Shown here: piece by piece, positions 1 to 12,744 of the stretch
Numbering within the stretch: the stretch's first letter is position 1
Layout of the letters: the number at the start of each line of letters is the position of its first letter
Origin: Balanoglossus misakiensis
Lineage: Eukaryota; Hemichordata
DNA: 64,000 nucleotides
Assembly (NCBI GenBank): GCA_040954595.2
Contig: CM082579.2
Coordinates: 8,742,001 to 8,806,000 of the forward strand
Direction: 5' to 3'
Made by a program: the position numbers and the translations under genes
The notes under the pieces: model-generated
Told to the model about the DNA's origin: nothing
The model's database searches: none
Seen by the model: the letters and a program-made list of their open reading frames with translations, nothing else

Positions 1-2007
1 GGTGATTTAGGTTTCGATTGTGTCCTGGTACATCGCTTTCCTCTCTTCTCCAATGAGTAGTTGTTTTGATTTCATACTCTGAAATCCACGAGACATAGAG
101 CCCTTAAAAAGTAAAAATAAAAACAATTTTTTTCATTTTTATATTTAAAAAAATTATTTTGTTCGTAACTTTAAATTTGAAAAGAATTTTGAACTGGCGG
201 TTTTTGTAGTCGGAGAAACCAATCACTCTGGCACGTACTCCCTGTGCAACCAGACTGAATTTGTAAATTTACCACTCCTGATGTGTATAGTCATAATTCC
301 TAGAGTATAAAATGAAAAGACAGTGCTGTTGTTAGAGCAGAGACCAGTGCCTGCTTAAATGTCAGTTTATAGTTTATTAATAGCACCAAACATGTTTTAG
401 ACTTGATAAAATATGGCAATTATAAAAAAACCCACCAACGCCCAGCTCTGGATACACCGATGCACATCTTTCCTGATACATCGCCGCCTCGCTTAGCTTG
501 TATTATCATCGGTAGTAAAGTAATGAAGAGCTTTCAGGGGGGAGCATAGCTCCGAATGCCCTCCGGGGGGCTAACATCTCTCTGTGCAAGCGCCACGTAG
601 ATAGTAATTACAGAAATGCATTTTCATCTCTCTCAGTGTAGCGACTGGGTTGAAACCCCCTCGGGTGTGCAGTTTACACACACTGTGTATCTGATTGGGG
701 GAGATGTATATTTTCAGAAAAAGCAGCTTATTTCGGAAACAGCAGTCAGCTTTTACCGATTCCTCCATTTTAATATGAAAACAGAGAGAAAAGTGGAGAA
801 AAAAGCTATTTGTGTGTCTAATTGATCATACAGAGGCAATAAAAAAGCGTCGGGGAAGATATGCAGACAATGATTTATGGTATCATATATACGTGATAGG
901 TACAAGTACTGTCTAGAGGTCGCGAGCTTGATAGAAACGAATTTACAAACATGCAAACATGTTCGAACACGATAATGTATCACTAATAATACACCACACA
1001 CATATTAAATGATTTAGTTGCCATCATGGTGGTGCATGTATGCTGACATACATGTACAGTGGGAACTGTAATGACCGTCAGGTGAGATCAAATGACGTTA
1101 CAATAATATTTGATTGAAATATTAGCCAGGAAGGGAGGGATGGATGGATATATGTATATATGTGTGTGTTGATTAATGTACAGTTATTGACAACAAGTCT
1201 TACAATACAGTACTGTCTACAGTACAGTATATCGCAATTAATCCATTTAAAATACTAGAGTTTTTAACATTGCAGTTTAGCAATTAGATTTTCGAAAGGA
1301 AAACATATATGGTCAAATTTACATTGTCACTAGAGCCCAGACAGTGGGGGAAATCAGCATAACCACTTGAGTATCCTTATCGCAGGTGTGGAAAAAAAAA
1401 ACACCAAAGCACTTTTGATCTCATTTTGGTGTGTAATGTGTAACTGAAGGATCTCTGTAAGTAGCTCCGGTCACCTCAAATGGCCTGAAGAGGGGTTGTG
1501 ACAGTTGCTAGCGTAATTGTAGATGATGGGAGATACCGGGGTCAGGTTTTGTATTAGCTGGGAAGTGTCGCAGTCTATACAAACAGGGGCAGGCAAGGCA
1601 AATGAGTTGTGAACAAATGTATCAAAGATGTAGAATGAAAGATTGGCTTGCATACATTGCAAGTGCAGGACATGACAGAGAGGGTCAGATTGCAATTTGA
1701 GCTCCGCTCCAAAATGATGCTCAACTGATTATCAGGTTTTGTGAAATTTGTATTTGTCAATATAACAATAAGCTGTCATGTGTATGTTTGTACTTCTTTT
1801 GGAGAAGGTGTGGGTATATGTTTTTGTGGATGTTTAAAGTGAAAGTAATGAGTGGCTTGAGTTTCATTCTGTCTATCATGTTCCTAATGGTGACATGTGA
1901 TATATATGTTTGAATGATTGGTAAAGAGATATATGAAGGGTTCATACATAGTGTGGCCAAGATTAGTGCCTGATTTCTGAATACATTCTTTCTGTCTTCC
2001 TTTGCAG
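1..2007 (+). other. Intron (partial) upstream of first visible exon
   Basis: No supported coding exon is seen here. The sequence is AT-rich and non-repetitive. A short hairpin-like GGAGCATAGCTCC lies near 541-555, and a near-palindrome ATACAGTACTG/AGTACAGTAT sits near 1206-1231. The 3' end is a normal splice acceptor: a T/C-rich stretch from about 1988 ends in TTTGCAG at 2007, with a possible branch-point CTGAT near 1970. It is read as intron because the exon at 2008 starts in mid-codon. Confidence 0.6.
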
Positions 2008-2062
2008 AAAAGACAACTGACCCCAGTGCAGTGAAGGCCAACAAGATGGGCCAAGCAGCCGA
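2008..2062 (+). CDS. Internal exon of a probable AF4/FMR2 (AFF/Lilliputian)-like gene
   Basis: The exon is 55 nt, bounded by a strong acceptor (TTCTGTCTTCCTTTGCAG) and a consensus donor (GA|GTGAGT). Only one of the three frames is open: two leading bases, then KTTDPSAVKANKMGQAA, ending with the two bases GA of a split codon. The next supported exon, 26.5 kb downstream, begins with the single base C, giving GAC (Asp) and keeping the frame open. That exact phase match is the main evidence that both exons belong to one gene. The residues themselves are not diagnostic: a low-complexity, basic/polar linker. In AFF proteins the segment before the acidic LxDDLxxS motif is also poorly conserved. The family call comes from the downstream exons. 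Seen: splice sites, phase, open frame. Inferred: gene identity. Confidence 0.62.
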
Positions 2063-2644
2063 GTGAGTACTGTGGTGTTTTTGTGGTATTGTGTTATGTT
2101 GAGTGATGCTGTGTTGTGCTGTCCTGCAATTTCCTTGTTGGTGTCGTCTTGCTCAAAGCTGTTGTGGTGTATTAATGATCAGTATGCGTGTCTGTGTGTT
2201 TATGTGTCTACCTGTTGTCAGAAAGTTGTGCTGTTACATCATTAATGATTTTATATGCGTTGTTGACCGTGTGTGTCTCCGTTATTTGGTCAACATAATT
2301 ATTTCCTACACATATTCAGTCAGTCGGATTTGTATACCTGATGCTGTGTGAAGCTGATATTTCCCGCTCCATCATTCCATTGGATATTAATTGTTTGTAA
2401 TCAAGTTTCTTCAGACTGGGGAAGGAAGGATGTCAATATAAGCTGATTCTTAAAAAGTTAAAAGAAGAGCTTATGAGCTCAGTCTAAACCAAACATGCCC
2501 CCATGATCAGACAGTAATGTTGATGCTATTCTAACAGGTGAAGGAAGAGTTTGCAATCCCCAAGTAGGCATTACATCAAAATCAATTCACTCATCTCTGT
2601 CTGCACTGTGATTGTACTGACACCATCTGTTGGTCTCTGTGTAT

Positions 2645-2665
2645 GGGGGGGGGGGGGGGGGGGGG
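2645..2665. repeat. Poly-G tract (21 G)
   Basis: An uninterrupted run of 21 G on the plus strand. Similar C or G runs recur through the window in both orientations (for example 17287, 19007, 20581, 24901, 29867, 31653), so this is a genome-wide habit rather than part of one element. Confidence 0.95.
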
Positions 2666-4610
2666 ATGGTTTTAATATGTTGAATAACATCAAAGAGGTG
2701 TTTTTAACGGTAGTGGTTTTGAATTCTGTGATCCGGTCTTTGTGAATGAATGATCCTTTCGGCCAGTGAGTAGAATATGGTGATCGTATGGTCGGAGCTC
2801 GTTGAATTACGGTAGTTTACCGAAAAAGCAGGATTGGGGTAAATTTACATCGCACGACACTAGAATGAATAGTTGTGGAATGGAACGAATTGCCACAATT
2901 ACATCTCAGAGAGTGTGAGTATCAGATGGAGTGCGGCCGGCAGCAGTTTGCTATTATAGCTCGCTGGTGTCATGACAGCCGGCCGTAGTGGCCGTGCTGT
3001 CAGTCAGCGGTGAAGCTTGTGTGATTTGGAAAATTTGACTTCCACGCTTAAGGTTTCAGGCTGCAAAAAAAATTCCATGCGGCTTTTCCATGTGTGCCGG
3101 CGTGAACTCCCGGAGATTTCTTTGCAGCTTGGCAAATCGGTCCTGGAGATTGTGGAAACTGTGATGACAGATTCTGAGAATGTAACGTTTAAGTGTCAGG
3201 CTGTATAAGATGGGCCTTCCGTTCTTGCTGGTACCCTGTTTTAATACATCCCCTTAATAGATTTGAACATTAATCAGAATTCATTTGTTTTTAAATGCTG
3301 CATGCGTTTCATACACTGGTAGTCCTTCATTCAAACTACGCACAGATATGTCCCAGATTAATTCCGACGATATCTCAGAAATAGAATAACAGCTGAGAAT
3401 ATGTAACTAGAATGTTGAAAATTTGCCCACAAGGTAATATGTGGATGTTGACAGTCATTGTCGCTTCTCTGAAGTGTGAGCTGTTGAACAGCAGTTAAAA
3501 TGATCGTAAGCTGATTGATGAAGTGTTTGCCGTGATCAATGATTGCCACTGCCTGTTGCCATATGCTGTGTTCTTTCACTCCCTTGTCCCCGACCCGCGT
3601 CAAGCGCAATTGATCAATTGTGAACAACCGGGCTGAGCCTTCTGCACCTCGGTCGGCTAAATAGCACAGGGGCGGCCGGACCTTTGGAGTTGCTGGCGCA
3701 TCAAACCGACAAGAAATTAATTCCCATATGCGCGCGACGGAGAGGAAATTACCGGCCAGCTCTGCCATGAAGAGAGAGTTTGTGATTTCCGCATGACATG
3801 TAATGATGAAGTCGAGATGATTTAATCTCATCGATCTTCATTTTCGAGGCTGGGAAACAACGGAAAAACTAGAACGGAATGCAGTGCAACGTCCTTTACT
3901 CCATTCACAGACACACTCCGTAGTTTTCTAATCTGCAAACAGATATATTTTGCATCCGGGGATTCTCTGATTTTCACGGAAAAGGAAGGCAAACACGGCT
4001 ATCAAAAAAAAGATGTCTTCATTCATTCCCCTGATCAAGAATCCAATTAGGAAACGAGTCTGTCTATGAACATTGATTTTATATCCCACGTCAGTCTATC
4101 GAACCCTGCTGCCCCATGCTCTACCCATGAGCTTAGATTTTAAGTAATCAGCGATGGAGATTATTCAGCTGTAAAGAAATTGGGAGCACGCACCCAGGGT
4201 GGAAAGATTGGTGACCCAGCCACTGGCCTTTAAACCCAGAGGTTTTTCATGGTCTGGACAAATCAGGATCTGAATCCATCAGACACCAATCATGTATGAC
4301 ACTGATTGTGACTCCGGATAATTGAAACGCTAAATGTTCTCGTCTGACACAATCAGCTAAATTCTGTCTCCTGCACAATCAAATTACTTTTTTTTCCTGG
4401 TGACCTCAGCGATAATCACGCTGACATTACATCTCCTGGATTAACTCTCCCATTGCCTGATTGTGCCCGGTGCCAACATTAAAGGGATACAAGTGGAACT
4501 GACAGCATTAAAGGGGCACAGGTGCATGCACTCACCTGCCCAAGCACATCCTGTGCAAAAATCATTTCCTCCTCCAAGGTGGCTCCACTCAGCATCCTTG
4601 ATTTATACTT

Positions 4611-4624
4611 GTTGCCGAGGCAAC
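4611..4624. promoter_or_regulatory. RFX-type X-box, GTTGCCGAGGCAAC
   Basis: Inverted repeat GTTGCC-GA-GGCAAC, matching the RFX transcription-factor X-box consensus GTNRCC-N(0-3)-RGYAAC on both halves. It lies in unique intronic sequence. Confidence 0.5.
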
Positions 4625-4697
4625 GGGTCTGTGTATGAGCCGAGTTGGCTTACTGGCTGTCTGTGCCTGCGCGAAGCCCAAAAGATCGACCGCTTCT

Positions 4698-4710
4698 GAC
4701 CTTTGACCTC
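4698..4710 (-). promoter_or_regulatory. Perfect DR1 nuclear-receptor element in unique sequence
   Basis: TGACCTTTGACCT is the exact complement of AGGTCA-A-AGGTCA, the classical DR1 bound by RXR, HNF4, COUP-TF and PPAR-type receptors. The same 13-mer is the core of the repeat arrays at 25-42 kb, but here the flanks are not repeat-like. Confidence 0.5.
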
Positions 4711-7700
4711 TCACTGTCCCATCGGTCCGCGGTGCGCAGATGCCCCCCATGGTTGTTAGCGGAGATAATACTGTGAACGAAAGGCTCTACGTCAATTTCT
4801 CCCCTGTGACCACATTTCGTAGATAACCCAGGTACATCTTTGAAGGTTTCCGAATCCTTGGTGTATCGAGATATGTCAAGACGGGAGATTATTTCTGATC
4901 AGTTGCAGCAAAAGAGATAATGTTCAATGTTCTGTGTTTTCCCTAGGTGGAAGCATTTGTGGGGTACCTTTGCCAGTTGATGGCTTTTCCAGATTATCGT
5001 GGGAGGTAGTTGCTTATCAAATAGAGAAAAAAACATTGTCAACTTTGATCAGTGGATAAAGAGAAAATGTATTGAAACATTTCGAAGAACTGGTGCATGC
5101 TTTTTTAGCGAATTTGGATTTATATAATATAGCAAGTTTATTTTAATTTAGCTGAAATACACCTTATGATGGTAAAAATTGAGACAAAGTTTGAATTATC
5201 GGCATCTTATCAGCATCTTACATACAGAAACACTAGGCTGTGTTTGAGAGCATCCTGTCAGGCTTCACGAACAATCTGACACTAGGGAGAGTCACCTGAT
5301 GAAATGTTCAACAGTCGTTTCTCGTTTCCTGCCCACGAGGGAGGGAGGAATACCTACGATGAGTGCGCTGAACTCTGTAATAATTTACGACCGAAGATTA
5401 AAGATGTCAGTAATTATCATCACCCCGGACACTCTCTCACCAATTCAGTCGCATTTCCTGTAAGGTTTTTCGGGAAGCTTTATATATTTATGACATAGTA
5501 GCATGAAGTTTTGATCAATGATTCAGATTCATGAAATAAATAAGCAAAGTCTTAGTCGAGCTAGGGTATTTTCCTCACTTTACTGAAAGAGAGGCATGAT
5601 GTCAAAGGTCGTAGTGCATGACCCGCAATATTGGCCTAATATGGTGCTCTGTACTAGCTGATAAACCTGTTGAATTGCTTATTATCCTCTTCCATGTTTC
5701 AAAAATGCAATAAGAGAAAATGATGCCCCCTTGCCTTTAAACATGGGAATTACATGTACTAGTATTTACAGTTTGTAGTTGGAGATTTTAATTTCTGAAC
5801 ACTGGATATGTGTCATTGACTATTTTATGTGTTAGTGAGAGCAAGTAGACAAGAGAGTAAAAAAAAACTACACTAATAACAAGCCTTGTAGATGGCTTGA
5901 CAAAAGGTTTTAAGTTATTAAACCACATTAGAGCGTTAATAGGCCCAGTAAAGTGTGGCAACAATCAACTAAAGAGCGTCTGAGACATTCACCACAAAAG
6001 GCAGTGACAAAAAATTGATAAAACCAGCCAGGCAGACCGTCCATTACACGGACACCGGCATGTCGGGCACACCGTTGGTGGGAACTGCGACTCCCCAGGA
6101 CTCTCTTTTTTTTGCCAGGAGGAGAATGAGTGCTTAAATAACTACATTGAGACGGCGGCTGTCAGGAGCGAGAAAGAGAGAGAAAAAAAACCCAAGCCGA
6201 TGAATAGAATCGCAAGGCCGTAATCAACCGCGGATCAAGTATGAAATGATTGTGTTCACAACTCGGTGCCAGTAATGGCAGCAATTCAGCCATGATAAAC
6301 TCGCCACTACAAATCCTTGATGAGACTTCTTATTAATCTATTTTAAGCCCCTGTCGAGTCTGTTCCCTTTCATCAAACGTGCTGCCACAAGGGCTCTCAC
6401 CTGTGCACCGGTACAAGGAGTTACGTGCATGCAGATGCCACTTTCGATTAATCAAACTGTCTCCTCACTTGTGTTTCCCCACTCTTGTGTGTCATATTGG
6501 CATTTTGAAGCTGGTTGTGATTGGGCATTGGTGTTACCTGTCAGCATTTATCGTTTTTATGATAACGGTGAAAACGCAAAAAAAATTACCTGTCTTTCTC
6601 GTCTCTGTTACCATATGTTTTGTTTTCAATTTTCATTCATATGCAAAAATCGCCAAAATACTTTTCAAGTTGTATTTAAGCAGGAAATTGCTTTCTTAAT
6701 CGGTTATTGCAGTACTTAATAACTAATAATAGTAACATAAACTCTTTTGGCTTTGTTTGATATTGTTCAAAGAATATATTTTTGAAACTGGTGATACAAT
6801 ACTTGCCTCCAGTGCAATTAGAGTCGCATTCGTTACAGTACAGAAATGTGCACTAGGGAGTACAGAGGTGCTAAGAATAGACAACGAATGATTGATTATG
6901 TGGACAAATTAGTGGTGTACAGTTATAATTCAGCATTGCACAGGTGTCTGATGGTACCATCATGTCATGCAACTGTTTTGTTCATGACTGTGTCTTTTGT
7001 TGCAAAATTCTGAACTGATTAAAAATATTCTTTGGATTTAAAAATGATGAATACACATGTACCATACCATTTTATATTCGGTACTGACAGACGTGTATAT
7101 CATTGTAATTTCTGGAATGGTGGCAGTAGTGAACACAGCTATAAATAGATGATGTAATTTAATAATCTTTTGCAATGTGGTATTAATAGTTCTGTGGCTT
7201 TAATTAATTTCTTTCAATAACATATTACACAAAAGTTGCACCCAGTGACAGTTCTGGTAATATTGCATAATTTGTTTGTTTTGTTCATTTTTTTTTTCGT
7301 AGTGCAGGTTTAATACCTGCAACAGACATTGAAAATCTGGTTTTCTGTCTGAAGCCACAGTAAGCCCTACATTCATAGGTAAAGTGGCTAAATGTGTAAT
7401 AGATTGATATCTGATTGGAGGGTACACACTGCCCACAAAAATGCGTGATTCGCTAATGAGAAAGCCATTAAGCGTGCTAAAGAACGAAATTACATGGGCA
7501 GAGAGAAAGAGAGAGAGAGAAAAAAGATAGATTATGCCTGGAGTGATTTATGCCAAGTTGCAGAGATAGAGGCAGGGCTCGGTGTGCAAGACGCTTGACT
7601 GGCGTCCCTGCTGGCCAAAGTCACCAGATAGCATCACCTGTATTGGCAATTCAATTACTCCCAGTGTTTGGCGGTGCTTAGCGTTTGACTAAGTGTAACC

Positions 7701-10436
7701 AGGCTTATCAAATTAAGATCTGTCCCCTATTCAACTGGCAATTAGGCCGGGACTGCCTCCCTCTGCTTCTTAGTTGGGTCGTCTCGGAGTGTAGGCATTG
7801 AATCAAGATTTTTTTTTTCTCATAACAGAAGGGCAAATTAAATCCTGTCTGTGTTGTAATGTTTATAGGAGGTTCTGTGTGACTTGAGTGTACATGTAGC
7901 TGTTGTTTCCTGACTGGTCAGACTTCACTTAATAAAGCTGTGACTCCTCTTCAATCTGAGCTAGAGAACCTGATAAATGAAAAATAAAGAAGGAATGAAA
8001 AAAAAAATTATCTTCTGGCCCAGTAATTGGGTTACCCGTGTGTTTTCAAAAGCTTTCCAAACTACATGTTCTGTCGTTTATCGAGAGACTCATGCATGGG
8101 GGAAAAAAGTAGTGCTCATTAATATTTTACATAGCGTGTGAACGTTAGGTAAATCCATTGCGTGTGGAGCCATTAAAAACGCATTAAACTGAACATGGTT
8201 GAGTGAGGATATATTTGTATGATTCAGTGCTCTGCTGAAAGTCTCTCTCGCTACTCAGGATAATCATGTCTCTCAACCCTAAACTTGTTATTTGCTTGTC
8301 TTAACTACGTCGCTTGTAAATAAAAGAGTCAAAGCCTGATTTTGTGTACAATGTAATTTGGCTGTTTGTATCATTGCTGTCATTTTGCGATCAGCAGGGA
8401 TGTGACATAAATGGCCAACATATCTGCTGTGGGCTGATCACCCGGTAATTGTTTTTACAAAATATCTGTGATTATTTTTCCTGATAGTGGGTGATAATAG
8501 TGATTATCAAGTGATATTTTCCTGGTCGGCACGGTTTGAAATGATGTCAGATTGATTGCAGGGATCTTCTTGGAAAGAAAGTTGTGAAGGCGTAATCATT
8601 CATTGATATTGACATCCTTGTGGGTCTCAAATACGGAGAGGATGACCCAACAACCCATCTCACACGCGTCACATGTAATCTAACTGACATGAACACTCAA
8701 AAAGTAACCCCTGAAATTGAAAGCGATTAGCTCACCTGTGAACGGCAGTCCCGGTGCCTAGCTCCCCAAGTAGGCAGCGGTGTTTTTTATCGCCGCAGTG
8801 TCTTCCGTTTAATGAGAAGTCACCCGAGTGTTGCAATCAGCTGATGATATGATGGCCTGTGACAGCTTGTATGATGAAGTCGTCCACTGTATCACTTTCA
8901 GTTCACAGCACCTAAATAACTGCTGACTGGAATGACTGAGATAACCTTTCCAGTTTGAGACTGTTTAAAGAATTTATTGCCATCGGCTAACAAAAGAAAA
9001 CGGTTCAAAAAGGCATGATTTGACTTAGCCGTCGATAATGAAAGAATGTCGCAAGCTTTAATGATATTAACGTTGCCCTTGAAGTATGCCATTATATGTT
9101 TGAACATATATATTTAATTGTTATAATTACTAAGTGTCCTTCAAGGATAGCAGTTATATTATAGGGGGTATGAATATCTGATGAATGATGGGATGTCTCG
9201 GCACGCAGTGACAGCGCCCCCTATTGAGAGCCGAGTGAGAATCCCCTCAGCATGTATTCTTGGAATCCAGCCTTCAACCAATCCACCGGGGACATCAGAA
9301 TTTTTGTTTCTCCAAGTTACTGTCGATCAGACACAGCGATAGGTGTGGGGCAACCTTGAAGGGCTTTAGGAGAAACGTGGGAATTCCTGTCATGGAAAAC
9401 AGGCTAGACTTAAGTTAAAAACACATTATTGAATGATGTAGTGTCTAATGTCTGATGTTCCAATTCACTTTGCAAAAAAAACAAAAATCAAATTATTTTG
9501 GACGCGGAATCTGTCCTTGAAATTAAGGGAATTAAACACAATCACCAGGAAGGCTTGGTATTTATGGGATAATGCTTTTCGCAATGAGTTGGCTGAAGCT
9601 CTTGATGAGTCATGTAGTACTTAGTACTCTCCTGGATGGTTTCCCAGTTCAATGCGGCATGTGCATCAAATTCTGTGATGATCTTCAATCTACACAATCA
9701 GATATCAGACGTCGCCGGGGAGAGATAGAGAGAATTCTGCTCACGCGATGTCTTTTTTTCCCCTGCCATTCCATCAATATCTCGCTTTATCTGTTAGACA
9801 CATGGAGCAAATACTGTCAGGCAATGTTTGATTCAGTATTAGCCAATTTGCAGCCATTATTTTCAACTGTCAGTTTTGCTTCCCAGTATGCGCCTGAAAA
9901 TATTGTCACAAAAGTTTCAAAACCCAAGATAATCACTCGAAAGTGTTGTTTTTCCATCTGAGAAGACTAATTGCCATTTGTGTTTCTGTCATCTCTGGTG
10001 ATGCAATATTTTTTTTGAAAATCAATTTTTTGACGGCTCCAAAATGATCTCATATATTGCGTCATTTCCATGTTCTCCCGGCCTAGGCTACTCATTCTGT
10101 GCAGGTTACCATGGTGATGATAGAGATTATCGCGTAGTTGTTTTGAAGATGGGGTACTTGTCTCAATTTGCACCTGATGAAAGACACCCCCCCCCCAAAA
10201 AAATAAAATAATTGATGATACATCCCAAGATATGCAGCTGCTCATCAAAGGAGCATCTGAACACAGAAATACCGAACACAAATTGAGTGCGCTTAGATTA
10301 CGTATGCACAGCTTGTCTAACATCTGTCTCAGAAGGTTAGCGATGAAATTGGCCAATTCTGTCTCGGTTTATCTGCTAATGAATGAAAGATGTTGTCATT
10401 TGATTTTTTTCTTGATACAGCCTGTTCTTATATTTT

Positions 10437-10488
10437 ATGTTGTTAGACTATTCTGTAAAAATTACATCTGATGTTGTTAGACTATTCT
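10437..10488. repeat. Short direct repeat (18 bp, two copies)
   Basis: ATGTTGTTAGACTATTCT occurs at 10437-10454 and again at 10471-10488, perfectly conserved and 34 bp apart start to start. It looks like a small local tandem duplication. Confidence 0.8.
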
Positions 10489-12702
10489 ATAGAAATTTAT
10501 TTTATAATGTGTGAATTAATTGATATGTTTTTGTAGGTGGGCTTTCTTAGATGACTAACAGTTCAGTATAGCGTAATATCAACATATTTTGAAGAGTAGT
10601 ACAAGAATGAAGTTAAATACACACAATCAAAAATACTGAACCTTTTCTGCGATACACGTAACTATGCTTTTCCCTATACACAATCAGCTGTTCACCTCCG
10701 CACAGAATCATACTCGGTCACTGTCCCACGCAAATCCATATGAGCAGCAGTACAATTGATCTTATCTCAATAAATCAATTTCACTTTATCTACTAATCAC
10801 AATTAGTGGGTGGATCTGTTGAAATTTTTTACCATCAATCGCAGCATTAAGCACCTGCATGCCTCTGCTGAAATTTGAACCACTGAGATCGTTTTTGTTG
10901 ATCCCCGATATGTTTTAGTTGAGTGAATATATTTAGATAAATTGCAAAACATAATCTCTTGGTAATTAATTCTTTTTTGTGTAGTGTTAATTTTTTTTAA
11001 AAAAGGGATCAGTCCAGTGAAGGACATATCTTTTTTTTTAGTTTAAACCTTTCTGCTGTACACATTTCAAGATGTCAGCTCTGTTGAAACTATGTTTAAC
11101 TGTATCAGCCGGCAGGTTTAATTGCGGTGTCTTGGCCGCGATTAAATGTCATCAGTGAAACTATCAGCCTGAAATAGCATCACAGGAAATGGAATTTTCC
11201 TGGGGAACCTGACTTGAAGATAGCTTGACAGGAAGCCGCCACTTGGGGAGTTATTTTCTCTCTTAATATTCTGATGGCCCTTGTCGACTGGGGCATGAAT
11301 GTTTGATGCCGTGAGAATTGTTATCGAATTGACGCTGTAACAATTTGTCAGATGGGACCACACATGATCCATATTCAGTTAGGAATGTAGTTTGTAATTT
11401 GTGAAGGCTTTTAAAATAATATCAGAATTAGGTCATATTTAAAATTTGGAATTTTGAAATAAAAACTTCTCGGGGGAATGTACTGCTATGGGTGTATTTT
11501 CCGATCGCTCAAATATGTCTGCAGGGCCTTCTTGGATTTTTTTTTTATTTTAGCAACTTACAATACATGTTTATTTTTGGCTTCAGTAATTAGATATGTA
11601 TGTTTCAGTGATAGGATAAAATTATATTAATGAAAGTGACTGTGACTGAACTGTTGTGTCCCAGATTCAAGTGTTTGCACACAGCATAAAAATTAAATAA
11701 TAATTCATACTAAATTCATTGTAAATAAACATGAGTGGGCCCACCACACACCTGTTGCATTGACAACCATTTCAACTGTCATGTCCTGCCAATCATGAGG
11801 ATTGAAACAGTAATTATCTTGAGATGGAAATGGTTGTGTGTCGTAAGTTCAGTGAGTGAATCTTGTATGCTCCGCCATACATGTGTGCCAAATCTGTTTT
11901 CTACTATCCCTGACTATTAGTCACAGCCCATTGATTAGAGACCATGATCTTCTCATGAATGTCTTCATGGGCTTCTGTCTTCATGCTTCTTTTCTCATGA
12001 TCACATGATGAGCATGTGACTAAACACTATTAGCGCCCTCTTGTGGGCCTCAGTACGGGTAATGCAAGCGAACAAGTGTTACATTTTTCGTCCCTGCAGT
12101 CAAAACCCACAGTTACCCAGTCAGTTTTGAGATCTTCATGTCAGCTGTTGTGATCTTATAGAGATATTCGTAAACACAACATCTGATCATCCAGTGAGGA
12201 CTGTGTCATTGACAATGGCTTGTTCACAACGACTGTGTCATTCGTCTGCCTGTTACGCCATACTAGATAGATCTAATGGAACTACTGCTGCAGTAAGGAT
12301 ATCGCAAATTCCGTTTTGAGGGAAGTGCTCTGACTTATGCGAGACAGTTGACTTGATAGAATGTCATCAAAATTCATGGCTTGCTCCATGGTGTGATGAT
12401 AACAAAGCAGTCAGATTTATTTCCTGGGAATTGACAAGAACAGAAATCGTAAAGTAGGTATTGTAATCATCATGATGCCCACTGATATAAAATTACAGTT
12501 GAGGTGTTTTTGTTAAAATTAACAACATTTGCGAGATATACTGACTTTAACATAATAGATTTTGATCAACTCTCCTGATAAATTTTTAAAGAGATATGAA
12601 GAGGGATTTATTAAACTGCCAAACAAACTATAAAGTGTACAGTTTTATAGCTGAGAATTACCTATGATCTCAGGATAGCGTGAAGATTTTATGGGTTTAT
12701 AA

Positions 12703-12744
12703 CGAGTCATTAGGTATTCATGTCGACTCATTAGGTATTCATGT
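12703..12744. repeat. 21-bp tandem duplication
   Basis: CGAGTCATTAGGTATTCATGT is followed immediately by CGACTCATTAGGTATTCATGT, two adjacent copies differing at one base. The unit includes CATTAGG, a homeodomain-like core, and the second copy creates GACTCA, an AP-1-like half. Confidence 0.85.

Larger units (their letters stand above)
4500..4760. promoter_or_regulatory. Candidate intronic enhancer with X-box and DR1
   Basis: A CpG-richer, balanced-composition stretch inside the AT-rich intron. It contains a perfect X-box palindrome (4611-4624) and a perfect DR1 nuclear-receptor site (4698-4710) within 100 bp of each other, which by chance is very unlikely. No repeat similarity was noticed. 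That it acts as an enhancer is inference; there is no expression or conservation evidence. Confidence 0.35.

Noticed and set aside
536-572. GGAGCATAGCTCC hairpin flanked by G runs, possibly a transposon end
   Set aside because: Stem of only five pairs, no partner end and no repeated copy found in the window.
3358-3831. Longest open frame in the window (157 codons, minus strand)
   Set aside because: No recognisable family residues, no splice context, and it lies in a CpG-containing stretch where stop codons are scarce. A chance frame is the simpler reading.
9572-10356. Two facing 129-codon open frames
   Set aside because: Neither has recognisable residues; cysteine, serine and leucine-rich composition and lack of splice signals suggest chance.
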